Assembly (NCBI RefSeq): GCF_000236565.1
Contig: NZ_AHAM01000223.1
Span: 1-44,272 of the forward strand
Length of the DNA stretch: 44,272 nt
Direction: 5' to 3'
Source of the DNA: Mesorhizobium alhagi CCNWXJ12-2
Lineage (GTDB): Bacteria > Pseudomonadota > Alphaproteobacteria > Rhizobiales > Rhizobiaceae
Position numbers and translations under genes: made by a program. Positions 8,041 through 16,714 of the stretch are shown in pieces (position 1 is the first letter of the stretch; each line of letters opens with the position of its first letter). The notes below the pieces were generated by a model. The model had not been told where the DNA came from, made no database searches, and saw only the letters and a list, made by a program, of their open reading frames with translations.

Positions 8041-9498
8041 CTATTCGCGGAACGCACGGCTGATCTGGTCGGTCAATGGCTTCATCAGATACGAGATGAC
8101 GGTGCGATCCGTCGTGCGCATGAACGCTTCCACCGGCATGCCCGGCTTGAGGCTTTCCGGATCCAACGAGCCAAGTTTGCCTTCGTCAAGCCTGATCCGC
8201 ACGCTGTAGTAGGACAGTCCGTTTCGCTCGTCTTCGACGAGGTCGGGAGAAACGGTGGCTACATGTCCTTCGATTTCCGGCGTGACCTGCTGGCTGAATG
8301 CCGACAGCCGCAGATGGACAAGCTGGCCGGGCTGGACCTGATCGATGTCTTGGGGCGCGATGCGTGCGTCCACAGTCAATTCGTCAGCGGTCGGGACAAT
8401 CTTCATAATTGGCTCGCCGGCAGTGACGACGCCGCCGACCGTATGGATCGCAAGCTGATGCACCCGTCCGTTCTGGGGTGCGCGAATATCGGTTTGCCCA
8501 AGCAATTCCTCCGCGGCGATCTTTCGTTCTTCCAATTCTGCGGTTCGAGCCTCCGTTTCGTGTAGTTCTTTCGCGACCTCGCTGCGCCAATCCTGCTGGA
8601 TCTGAGTGATGGCCATTTCCGTTTCGCTGATTCTGCCGTTCGCTTCGGCTATCGCAGCGACGAGCTGGCCGCGCCCTCCCTCGATCTGGGCCTCCCCCCG
8701 CTCCAGGTCCAGGAGTCGCGACCGCTGAACGAGTTTCTTTTCCCAAAGGCTCCTGACGCCCTTGATCTCGTCGCGGACCAACGCAATCTCGTGCTCCTTG
8801 GCCGCCCTTTGTGCCTCGAGGCCCGCTATCTCCTCCTTGAGCTGGCTCATCCGTTCCCGGCGTTGCTCGATGTGGGCACGGTAGGCCCCCCGGCGCAGAG
8901 CGAAAAGTTTCTGCTCCCCCCCGATCACACGCGCCACATGTCCAACAGAGGAGCGGCTGGTGAGATCCTCGGAAAAGGATATCGCCTCGGCACCCTCACG
9001 CTCCGCAGTGAGGCGTGCCTCCCGCGCCGAGAGTTCGTCCAGGGTATTGGTTATGACGGCGAGATTGGCGCGTGTAAGCGTGTCGTCGAGACGAAGCAAA
9101 ATATCGCCTGCTTTGACTTCATCGCCGTTGCGCACGTTGATCGCACCCACAACGCCGCCGCTTGGATGCTGAACCGCCTTGACGTTGGATTCCACTGCGA
9201 TATGGCCGGTGGCGATCACGGCGCCTGACAATTCCGTCGTTGCGGCCCACGCACCAAGGCCGCCGACAAGCAGCGCCACGGTTGCGGCGCCAAGAAGGAT
9301 ATACCGGCGAAGAGATAGGTCGTTCTGCGTCGGTTGCGATTGCACCTGGGTATGCAAGTTGGCAGGAAGGAACAGCAGCCCGCCGATTTTGCCCTTGACA
9401 CCCGCCAGGCGGCTCGCTCCGGCACGAATATGCGGCATCATCGCCCTCACGCTGCTATGCGCGCCAGAAAAAAGCGATCGGTCATGAAATAACGTCAT
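8041..9498 (-). CDS. Second HlyD/PrtE-family type I secretion adaptor
   Basis: This 485-residue adaptor has an N-terminal cytoplasmic tail longer than the first one (about 65 residues), one membrane segment at about 66-86, a lipoyl half-motif near 105-130 (VQHPSGGVVGAINVRNGDEV), a long coiled-coil hairpin, the second lipoyl half DIRAPQNGRVHQLA and the C-terminal signature YLMKPLTDQISRAF. Its ATG overlaps the TGA of the ABC gene (ATGA at 9495-9498), which indicates translational coupling. It is the last gene of the CAP protein-ABC-adaptor operon. It is clearly a paralogue of the 4983-6320 adaptor but is diverged from it, so the two systems are unlikely to come from a recent duplication. Confidence 0.93.
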   Translation of the reverse strand: MTLFHDRSLFSGAHSSVRAMMPHIRAGASRLAGVKGKIGGLLFLPANLHTQVQSQPTQNDLSLRRYILLGAATVALLVGGLGAWAATTELSGAVIATGHIAVESNVKAVQHPSGGVVGAINVRNGDEVKAGDILLRLDDTLTRANLAVITNTLDELSAREARLTAEREGAEAISFSEDLTSRSSVGHVARVIGGEQKLFALRRGAYRAHIEQRRERMSQLKEEIAGLEAQRAAKEHEIALVRDEIKGVRSLWEKKLVQRSRLLDLERGEAQIEGGRGQLVAAIAEANGRISETEMAITQIQQDWRSEVAKELHETEARTAELEERKIAAEELLGQTDIRAPQNGRVHQLAIHTVGGVVTAGEPIMKIVPTADELTVDARIAPQDIDQVQPGQLVHLRLSAFSQQVTPEIEGHVATVSPDLVEDERNGLSYYSVRIRLDEGKLGSLDPESLKPGMPVEAFMRTTDRTVISYLMKPLTDQISRAFRE

Positions 9499-11255
9499 CC
9501 TGATGCCTTTCCCTCCGAGGCAACCGCTTGAAGCGTTCCCACAGGGGCACTCGGTATCGCGCCCCGGACGACCAGATCCCTGGCCCCAAATGCGTGCTGA
9601 CGGCCGGATTCGAGAACAAGCAAAAGGTCCACTGCCGCCAAGGCACTTGGGCGATGGGCGATTACGACAACCACGCCGTGCCGCTGTTTGACTGCAAGGA
9701 TTGCCTGAGTCAAAGCCTGCTCGCCTCCGGCGTCCAGATTCGAGTTCGGTTCATCCAAAACGACGAGGAAAGGATCACCATAAAGCGCGCGGGCCAGTCC
9801 GATTCGCTGCCGCTGTCCTGCTGAAAGCGATGCGCCGCCTTCGCCGATCTCGGTTTGATATCCGCCAGGCAAGCGCAGGATCATTTCGTGCATGCCCGCG
9901 GTCTTGGCCGCCGCGATAATGGTTGCCGGATCCGGAGAAGGATCAAAGCGGGCAATGTTTTGCGCAATGGTGCCTGCGAAAAGTTCGACATCTTGCGGCA
10001 GATACCCGATATGTCGCCCCAGTGCCTCAGCCGGCCACTGTTCCATGGCGGCGCCGTCGAGGCGGATTTTGCCGCGCGCTGCCGGCCAGACGCCGACGAG
10101 CGCTCGCGCCAGGGACGATTTGCCCGATGCACTCGGACCGATGACGCCGAGCGCAGAGCCGGCGCTCAGCGAAAACGCAATGTCCTGTACAACGTAACGC
10201 CGTTCGCCTGGCGGAACGACGCCGGCCCCTTCAACCGAGAGTTCGGTCCGCGGTGGCGGCAGCTGCAAGCGATCCTCTGCGGCAGGGAACTGCGTGAAAA
10301 GTTCGTTCAGCCGGTGCCAGCCCTGTCTGGCGGCAAGAAAGTTCTTCCAGTGCGCAATTGCGAGTTCGACTGGCGCCAGCGCTCGCGCAGTGAGAATAGA
10401 ACTTGCGATGATGATGCCAGGTGTGGCTTCCTGGCCGATCACCAAATACGCTCCGATCGCCAGAACGACTGATTGCAGCAGCATCCTAAGGCCGCGCGAG
10501 AGCGCGCCGAGTGAACCTGTGACATCGCTGGCGCGCATCTGCGCCTGCCTGTATTTGCTGTTTGCTTCCGACCAGCGCGAGGCCAGGGTGGATCGCATGC
10601 CCATCGCTTCGAGCACTTCGGCGTTACGGATGCTCGCCAGTGCTATATTGCTGCGCGTTCCTGCATATCCCGACATTTCGGTTGCTGGACGGCGGACCAT
10701 TTTCTCCGTGAACACGGTCAGTGCCAACAGCAGGATCGCCCCAATCAGCGCAGCCAAGCCGAGCCAAGGATGGAAGGCAAAGCAGAGGCCGAGATAAAGT
10801 GGCATCCACGGCAGGTCGAAAAGAGTGGGGGGCCCGCCGCTGGCCAGGAAGCTGCCGATTTGATCGAGATCGCGCACCGGCTGCATGGCTTCGCCCGAAC
10901 GGCCTCTGGCCAAGGGCAATTGCGACATCACGCGGTAGGTCCGTTCACTCAGGCGCTCGTCGAGTCCGCTGCCGATACGTGCCAGCACCCGGCCGCGGAT
11001 CGCGTCCAGTGCACATTGAAAAAGATAAAGGATCGCAATCAGGAGGATCAGAGCCACCAGCGTCGGCACGCTACGGCTGGGCAGGACCCTGTCGTAGACC
11101 TGCAGCATGAATACCGAGCCGGACAACATCAGCACGTTGATAAGGCCGCTGAAACCCGCCACCGCCAAAAAGGCGCGCCGGAAATGCGCCAGGCAGGCAG
11201 CCAATTCGGACTTCGCCCTCGGCGGGCGGAGCCGCTCTGAACCGGATTGTGACAT
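9495..11255 (-). CDS. Second type I secretion ABC exporter (PrtD family)
   Basis: This 586-residue permease-ATPase has the normal PrtD size. The membrane domain spans about 25-315. Walker A is GPSASGKSS (373-381), the signature is LSAGQ (477-481), Walker B is LVVLDEP (497-503) and the H-loop His is present (IAHRPS, His534). The start at 11255 is chosen because GAGGGG lies 7-8 bases upstream; a start at 11279 has no ribosome site. The gene follows the CAP-domain gene by about 80 bases and overlaps the adaptor gene by four. Unlike the first exporter it has no long N-terminal extension. I infer that the CAP protein is its cargo. Confidence 0.93.
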   Translation of the reverse strand: MSQSGSERLRPPRAKSELAACLAHFRRAFLAVAGFSGLINVLMLSGSVFMLQVYDRVLPSRSVPTLVALILLIAILYLFQCALDAIRGRVLARIGSGLDERLSERTYRVMSQLPLARGRSGEAMQPVRDLDQIGSFLASGGPPTLFDLPWMPLYLGLCFAFHPWLGLAALIGAILLLALTVFTEKMVRRPATEMSGYAGTRSNIALASIRNAEVLEAMGMRSTLASRWSEANSKYRQAQMRASDVTGSLGALSRGLRMLLQSVVLAIGAYLVIGQEATPGIIIASSILTARALAPVELAIAHWKNFLAARQGWHRLNELFTQFPAAEDRLQLPPPRTELSVEGAGVVPPGERRYVVQDIAFSLSAGSALGVIGPSASGKSSLARALVGVWPAARGKIRLDGAAMEQWPAEALGRHIGYLPQDVELFAGTIAQNIARFDPSPDPATIIAAAKTAGMHEMILRLPGGYQTEIGEGGASLSAGQRQRIGLARALYGDPFLVVLDEPNSNLDAGGEQALTQAILAVKQRHGVVVVIAHRPSALAAVDLLLVLESGRQHAFGARDLVVRGAIPSAPVGTLQAVASEGKASG

Positions 11256-11336
11256 TGATGTCCCCTCGAACAACCGCATGGGTCAGCAGGCGATGCGGGC
11301 CGGCCATAGCTGCAGGCCCGCATCGCCCGACCAGGG

Positions 11337-12533
11337 CTACGCGGCCTGATCGGCAATCATTCCGTTGTTGTGCGCGGACAGTTGCTCGATGAGCTTGGCA
11401 GCCAGCGCGTCGCCATCGCCCCATTGGGCATGTGCGTTCTCTGCCCAATCAAATGCCGGTCTCGGATCGCCCGCAGTTGCTAGCGCGGTCGATGCGTCGT
11501 CTCGGGCCTGCTCGATAGCGTCGTCGAGTTGGCCCAGAGCGTTCCGGAATTGTGGAAACACGATGACATCGCCGTCAAGCGCCACCTGTGAACCGCTCGT
11601 GTTGACCGTGCCAGGCGTTTCTTGACCCTCCTCGTGTTCGGCCAAGGTCTGGCCGGACCGGAAGTTTGCGCCGTATTTGCTGAAGAAGGTTGCAAGCCAC
11701 TGGGAGCCAGAATCCGGCTGCGTTGTCGGGGCCGGTGCAGTTGGCGCCGTTGGGGTTGGGTCCTGCTGCGGCGCCGGATCGGAAACGGCGGCCGGTTCAT
11801 CCTGAACGGCAGCGACGGCTCCCTGCTTCGGGTCGACGAGATCGAGTTTGACGTTATTGCTCCCTACGGAGACGGTGCGCGACGAACCTTCGATGCCCGC
11901 CCCGGAGAAGGTAACTGTGTAGGTGCCCGGCTTGAGAGCGAGGTCGTAACCGCCAGCGGTCATGGTCTTCGTCGTAAACGTCGTGCCCGTCGAACTCTTC
12001 GCTGTGATGGTGAGACCGGATAGACCTTCACCGGGATCGTAGAATTTGTCCCCGTCCTTGTCGTCGAACGCCACACCGGTCAGGAACAGGTCCGATCCGG
12101 TCTTGGCGAAATTCTCTGCCACGAAACCGCTGGAGCGCCCCCGGTAATCGCCAACCTCGAAACCAAGGCCCACCTCGCGGAAGTTCCCGTTGAGGATGTT
12201 GGCACGATGACCCGAGGAGTTCATCAGGTTGTTGTGCAGAAGCAGAACCTCGTCATTATAGCCTGCCGGTGACCTGGTCGTAGCCCATGCGATGTTCTCC
12301 CCGGTCGCCCAGGAGCCCGTGAGGGTGTAGCCCGCCGCCTTCATACGCTGGGTGGGCGTGGACCCTCCAGACCCTGTGTGAGAAAAGGTGTCGGTTGCAA
12401 GCATCCATCTGCTGTGCCCCTCAGCCGCCTCGCTGAGATCATTGTCAAAGGCAAGCGGCTGCACGCCGGCCTTGGCCCTCTCCGCGTTGATAAGTTCAAG
12501 TAGATATTGTTCTTGTGCGCTATGCTGCGGCAT
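11337..12533 (-). CDS. CAP/SCP-domain protein with SdrD-B-like domain, probable secreted cargo
   Basis: This 398-residue protein starts directly with a CAP domain (about 8-145): GHSRWM (39-44), SHTG (51-54), TGENIAW (77-83), SSGHRANIL (106-114) and VAENF (138-142), so the conserved His and Glu positions are kept. Residues 150-232 form an SdrD-B/Cna-B-like beta domain (DKDGDKFYDPGEGLSGL, then GGYDLALKPGTYTV). A Pro/Thr/Gln linker (about 235-275) leads to an acidic C-terminal region. There is no signal peptide, and exporter and adaptor genes follow on the same strand, so type I secretion through an uncleaved C-terminal signal is likely. Function outside the cell is unknown; CAP proteins of bacteria are found in spore, host-interaction and cell-surface roles. 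Confidence 0.87.
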   Translation of the reverse strand: MPQHSAQEQYLLELINAERAKAGVQPLAFDNDLSEAAEGHSRWMLATDTFSHTGSGGSTPTQRMKAAGYTLTGSWATGENIAWATTRSPAGYNDEVLLLHNNLMNSSGHRANILNGNFREVGLGFEVGDYRGRSSGFVAENFAKTGSDLFLTGVAFDDKDGDKFYDPGEGLSGLTITAKSSTGTTFTTKTMTAGGYDLALKPGTYTVTFSGAGIEGSSRTVSVGSNNVKLDLVDPKQGAVAAVQDEPAAVSDPAPQQDPTPTAPTAPAPTTQPDSGSQWLATFFSKYGANFRSGQTLAEHEEGQETPGTVNTSGSQVALDGDVIVFPQFRNALGQLDDAIEQARDDASTALATAGDPRPAFDWAENAHAQWGDGDALAAKLIEQLSAHNNGMIADQAA

Positions 12534-12755
12534 TAGGTTGTCGCTCCACTGTTTCGTTTTTGGACATCCCCGCCAAGTTGTAGATATCCCCCGTCGCGCT
12601 TGGTAAAAGCCGACTGTGGCTAACCTGCGGCAGGCGCCAATTAATCCTGGTTATCCTAAAAAGAGATTGCATAGACCCGATAGAATACAATTTCATGTTG
12701 TAATGTAACCATCCACTCTGACTTTCAATTATGTGCGTTCTCGCCGAAAGGCGAC

Positions 12756-13124
12756 TTGCGCGCTGGACCGTGAAGACCTGCCAGAGTCGCGGGCCGCGCG
12801 GCTCGCGCGTCGGCAAGGAGATCAAAGGCCGTCAGCGCCAAGCGCTGGTCAACACCGACGGTCGGGCTCTCGTTCCTTGTCCGGATGCCGCCAGCATCCA
12901 GATCGGGCCGGCACCCGGTCCGGTCCCGAACGCCTCGGGACCATTCCCATCATCCGAAGGTTGTTCGTCGATTCTGTATGTCAGGGACCGCGTGTGGCCG
13001 AAGCCACTCGACTGCTGTCGAGGGTCGTTAGCCGAAATCTGATCAAGTCGAGTTCGCCGTGCAACCGAGACGCTTGGTTGTGGAGCGCAGGATCAGCCGC
13101 GAGAGGCGGCTGATGGCAGACGTG
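12756..13124 (+). pseudogene. Decayed IS5-family transposase fragment
   Basis: The frame starting near 12756 reads RVGKEIKGRQRQALVNTDGRAL, close to the conserved GKKIKGRKRH-(V/L)DTxG block of IS5-group DDE transposases, and continues to a faint DRVW, the usual DRAY. The frame then shifts, and 13041-13124 reads DQVEFAVQPRRLVVER and RERRL, the usual QPRRWVVERxFAW-xRNRRL block. The N-terminal part and the terminal inverted repeats were not found. At least one frameshift and several lost catalytic-region residues make it inactive. The 200 bases between it and the CAP gene are AT-rich and should hold that gene's promoter, but I cannot fix -35/-10 boxes. Confidence 0.75.
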
Positions 13125-14009
13125 CCCCGCAGTGGGGGTACACAAGCCCCACCGCGTCTTTTCGCTTCTTGCCTCCCATGCCATTGCACATTGCGGCGTT
13201 ACCGGTTGGATCCGAGGCTTCCGTCGCTCACTTCGTCATCTCGCCACAGGCAGTGTGGTGGCCCGACCTGCGGTCGATGGCCCGCACCCGCTACAGTTCA
13301 GGTCGATCTGCTTATGACACCCAACTGCGACGCCTGGTCGAGCTTTTCGGCCCCTTCCGCCCGGCGCTCCTGCGGGAGGGCGGCATTTTCAGCCGCCGGT
13401 CGAAATCAGCAAGCTTGAGAGGTGGCAATTCCATATTCGCCTGCCGCGCCGTCACGGCGCACGATCAAACCCGGCATAATAGTCCACGCTCGTCTCTCCT
13501 TGATGTTTGGCGCTGGCTTAGGCGACGCTGCCGTTCACACCATCATTGTGAGGGACGATCGCCGCGACCAACACCCCTCGGTCGCCGGCGCGCGAGAGGC
13601 CCTCATCTGGGCAGTGGACACCATGATCCAGGTGCGGCGCATCGCGCGACCCGATGAGTTTCGACACTCGGAAGGAAACGCTTGGCCCATATCCAGCGAC
13701 CCCCGACATGGTTGGGTGATCGCCGCGCGAGCACGGGCACTAAAGACAGCTCGAATTCGACGCGGCCCGGCAGATATACGGTCTGGCGCTCGATGTTGAG
13801 CATCGCTTCGCTCCACATCGACCCGGACGGCCGCCGAATCGTGCTGCTGGGATAACTACCGGAATACACGAGGAATATTTCGCTATATTCGGCCCGCGCC
13901 TGCGTTCGCCAGTGAACAGCAGAGCCAGAATATAGCAGGATTACTGACCGAATTTTAATAATCACACTTTTGAAACGTGTATCCCTTTGTCTAGGCTTAC
14001 CTCTTTCGG
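13125..14009. other. Gene-poor stretch, no supported gene
   Basis: About 0.9 kb without a convincing gene. Several short open frames exist on both strands (for example 13422-13799 on + and 13603-13965 on -), but none has a recognisable domain, a good ribosome site or a clear codon bias. The stretch follows the IS5 remnant and may be further decayed mobile DNA. The last 100 bases become AT-rich towards the LuxR gene. Confidence 0.5.
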
Positions 14010-14025
14010 ACTATTTCCAAATAGT
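14010..14025. promoter_or_regulatory. Palindrome upstream of LuxR-type gene
   Basis: ACTATTT and AAATAGT form a perfect 7-bp inverted repeat separated by CC, 135 bases before the LuxR-type start, in the most AT-rich part of the intergenic region. A weak TTGTCT lies 17 bases upstream of ACTATT, so the palindrome could overlap a -10 element. It is a candidate operator, possibly for autoregulation; no binding protein can be named. Confidence 0.35.
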
Positions 14026-14159
14026 TAGTTTTTCGGTACAACTTCATTAACGCTTATTCTCCGTTGTCACCGGACTGGCGTGGTCATCGGTAAAAAAGTG
14101 TCGGTATTAGTGAGCCCGAGGAGGACGCGGTCCATCTCGGGGCTGTGGAGGGCATTGTC

Positions 14160-14945
14160 ATGTTTGAGAGCCGTCGCGACGGCATCGGCCGCAGTATGCC
14201 GGACGCCGTGAAGCTTGCGCATACAATCCAGCGCACCTTGCTTTTCGTCGCACCGCCGGGCTCCATTTCCGAATGCGTCACAGAGGCGGTAGAGCGAGAG
14301 TTTACGGGGATCTCGGTTGAGCAGATTAACGATGTCGAATCCATCTTTGCAGAGCTCGAACACCCCGCGTCACTTATCTTGATCGACACTAGCTTCCTGC
14401 CTGAAATCGAAACCCGCAGTCGCGAGATTGCGCGGCATCATCCTGCTGCCGTTGTCGCGCTTATATTTGATGACTCCTGGCATTCACCGGATGTTCTGCA
14501 CCGTATCTTGTTTTCGAAAACGGTTCGAGGTGTGCTGCCGATGAACTTGCGGCTGGACATCTGGCTCTCGGTCGTCCGCCTGATGCTGCGCGGTGGCGAA
14601 TATTTCCCGCCATGGGTGCTCCAGGTTTGCAGCGAAGGATCACCGATGAGCGTTCATAGGTCGACCGTCGTCGGTTTAGACAACGAGCCATCATCGACCC
14701 ATCACGCAGGCCCCGCCAGTTTAGGCTATCTGACGGAGCGCGAGCTGCAGATTTTGAAGTTGGTCTCTCGCGGATTTCAGAACAAGGTGATCGCCGGCAA
14801 GCTCAATCTTTCCGAACATACGGTCAAAGTTCATTTGCACCATATAATCAAGAAGCTGGGAACCCATAATCGAACGAGCGCGGCGGCCATCTTTCTCAGG
14901 GCAAATGCAGCCTTGACCCACGCGGCGCCGTTAGGAGTTGGTTAA
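14160..14945 (+). CDS. LuxR-family response regulator-like transcription factor
   Basis: This 261-residue regulator has a diverged receiver-like region at about 24-150, with LILIDTSFLPE around Asp76 as a possible phospho-acceptor, and a C-terminal LuxR/FixJ helix-turn-helix at about 188-250 (LTERELQILKLVSRGFQNKV, then LNLSEHTVKVHLHHIIKKL). The start at 14160 is supported by GGAGGG (14147-14152) eight bases ahead; the GTG at 14145 would overlap that site. The gene stands alone on the + strand, 1.7 kb before the exopolysaccharide locus. Control of that locus is plausible but unproven. Residues 160-185 are a Ser/His-rich linker. Confidence 0.85.
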   Translation: MFESRRDGIGRSMPDAVKLAHTIQRTLLFVAPPGSISECVTEAVEREFTGISVEQINDVESIFAELEHPASLILIDTSFLPEIETRSREIARHHPAAVVALIFDDSWHSPDVLHRILFSKTVRGVLPMNLRLDIWLSVVRLMLRGGEYFPPWVLQVCSEGSPMSVHRSTVVGLDNEPSSTHHAGPASLGYLTERELQILKLVSRGFQNKVIAGKLNLSEHTVKVHLHHIIKKLGTHNRTSAAAIFLRANAALTHAAPLGVG

Positions 14946-15242
14946 GTTAACTGGTAACGCGCGAGCGAGGGTGCGGACGCGGCCCCGTGGCCGCTCGCAA
15001 CCGGCTGAAGATTTTCGCCGGCGTCGACGCCGAGCGCGCACTCTGCACCAGTTGGCGTGCCGAATTGCCGATTCATTCTACCTTGGTCAGCGTGCCCCGG
15101 TATGCTGCGCTTGGCGCCGGTTACCGTGATGGCCGCAGCCCAGACGTGGCGAGGAAAGCCCGACGCCGTGGGGTTATAAGATTTCCGCAGTTTTCTTATA
15201 ACGCCGCTTGCTCGGTTTCGCGTCCATCAGGCCAGTCTGCTT

Positions 15243-15455
15243 GTGGAGGCGCTCGATGCCACCCGCCGACAGAATGATCTCGCCGAAGTTTTCGCAGACG
15301 CATGGGGCAGGGGCCTGGCACAGCGCGACGCGATCCAGAAGGCCCTGGGCCTGACGCATGCGAAGAAGCGGGAGAAAGTTGAAGAGACAATCAGAAAGGC
15401 CCTGTCCGAGATCGGCGAGGAACCAGACGGCTTCACCTTGGCCACGAAGTCCTAG
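15243..15455 (+). CDS. Small hypothetical protein (70 residues)
   Basis: A short GTG-started frame encodes a charged, probably helical protein with blocks DAIQKALGLTHAKKREKVEE and TIRKALSEIGEEPDGF. The frame is open back to 15180, so a start elsewhere or a missing 5' part is possible; no clear ribosome site precedes it. A perfect 9-bp hairpin begins 6 bases after the stop, which favours a real transcript end. The opposite strand (15174-15359) also reads protein-like, so the assignment is uncertain. The 300 bases between the LuxR gene and this one show nothing recognisable. No family is recognised. Confidence 0.4.
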   Translation: MEALDATRRQNDLAEVFADAWGRGLAQRDAIQKALGLTHAKKREKVEETIRKALSEIGEEPDGFTLATKS

Positions 15456-15461
15456 CCAGCA

Positions 15462-15489
15462 AAGAGGGCGACCCGAAAGCCGCCCTCTT
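15462..15489 (+). terminator. 9-bp perfect hairpin, likely terminator
   Basis: AAGAGGGCG (15462-15470) pairs perfectly with CGCCCTCTT (15481-15489) around a 10-base loop, just after the stop of the small gene. No long T-run follows on either strand, so termination efficiency is uncertain. Confidence 0.6.
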
Positions 15490-16158
15490 CATGTTCGCAT
15501 TGGATGGCCATTCCTTACATGCACATTGCAAAGCGCAGGAGCTTCATCGCGGGGACTGTTTCCTGTCGCGCTTCTCGCGCCGTTCATCGACATGGGCCCT
15601 GGCCTCGAGGCGAGAGGACGGCGTTCGGGATTAACCTCGGCCCCGGCCAGTGCTCTTTCGGGCGCCGATCAGGACGCGTGCCCGAAATGCCTCAAAAGGT
15701 CGGTCGGGCAGAGTGCGACCGGGTCCCTGGCACCCACCAATAGCATTATCAGGGGACGCTTCCCTTGAGTTTGTTGTACCGCTACAGGTTGTCGCCAGTC
15801 TCGACCGTCAACCATTGCCGCCGAAACGGGCGCTCGGCACCTGCCACTATCTCGGGTTGTCCAACACTGTCTTCAAAGCCGAGGTGTTGGCTGGCTCGAA
15901 AATCGAGTGATCCACAGTCGTAGCACGCCGCGGTCGCCGGGCAGTATTACAGTATTCATGATTTCGGCCGCACCGCCGCCCTGCTTCGGAAGCACGGCGC
16001 TACGCCCCTTCATCACATCGGAGCAGGCGCGCCCACCGCCGAAGGGATGTCTCGTCGCCGGCTATGGCTCTTGTATCCTGCCAATAGCGCCGCGTGCGGC
16101 GCAAATGGCAGGAGTGCTTCGAAAGGCTCTTACCGATGTTCATCAGCCTGGCCCGACA
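15490..16158. other. Gene-poor stretch
   Basis: About 670 bases with only short overlapping open frames of poor quality on both strands. I see no domain, repeat or RNA gene in it. It may hold the promoter of the small coiled-coil gene that follows. Confidence 0.5.
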
Positions 16159-16587
16159 ATGTCGCTGATTACCGCAATCGGTCACCTGTTTCGCAGGGAC
16201 GCCGACAGAGCTCGATTCGAGCGCCTGGATCGGCTGCTAGCCGAGCTGGGCTGCGATCTCAGCCAGGAATTGGAAGCGATTGCCTGTGCAAATGAGCGAA
16301 TTGCCGCCTGTGCGGCTTTTGCCTTCGAGGCCCTCGAAAATGGCGAGAACCGGGAGCGAATATCGGCGCGGCTCGATGCGCTGGCACAGGCGATGGAACG
16401 CCGTCGCGAGCGGCTGGCGTTTGTGATGTTACAGCGCGAATTTGTGAACAGAACAAGAACTGAATTGGCCCGGTTGCGCCAGCACGACGATCGGGCGGAG
16501 CGCGCAAGAACAGAGCGATCAAAGACGCTTCCGGGCGTAGGCGCATACGCCGTTTGGCGGCGTTTACCTCACGACACACAGGCGTAA
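16159..16587 (+). CDS. Small helical/coiled-coil hypothetical protein
   Basis: From the ATG at 16159 the frame encodes 142 residues rich in Arg, Glu, Ala and Leu, with heptad-like blocks RFERLDRLLAELGCDL, RISARLDALAQAMERRRERL and RTRTELARLRQHDDRAERA. It has no signal peptide or membrane segment. The frame is open back to 15907, but the upstream part looks like non-coding read-through and has no helix-like pattern, so the later start is preferred despite a weak ribosome site. It lies about 130 bases upstream of the exopolysaccharide co-polymerase gene on the same strand. The family is unknown. Confidence 0.5.
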   Translation: MSLITAIGHLFRRDADRARFERLDRLLAELGCDLSQELEAIACANERIAACAAFAFEALENGENRERISARLDALAQAMERRRERLAFVMLQREFVNRTRTELARLRQHDDRAERARTERSKTLPGVGAYAVWRRLPHDTQA

Positions 16588-16714
16588 GCTTCCACAGCTG
16601 GGATGATGGGGCCTCGCCACAGATGTGCAGTTTAGCCGATCGCCATGAGCAGATTGTCCAAATCCTGAAGGGGAGTTGGAGGGCCAGTACCGTGCAAGAG
16701 CGCAGCGCGGGGGC

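Noticed and set aside
12500-13200. Terminal inverted repeats and target duplications for the IS5 relic
   Set aside because: No matching ends could be found by eye; the element is probably truncated on both sides.
13422-13965. Open frames on both strands in the gene-poor stretch
   Set aside because: There are no motifs, no ribosome site and no strand preference; treated as non-coding or decayed DNA.
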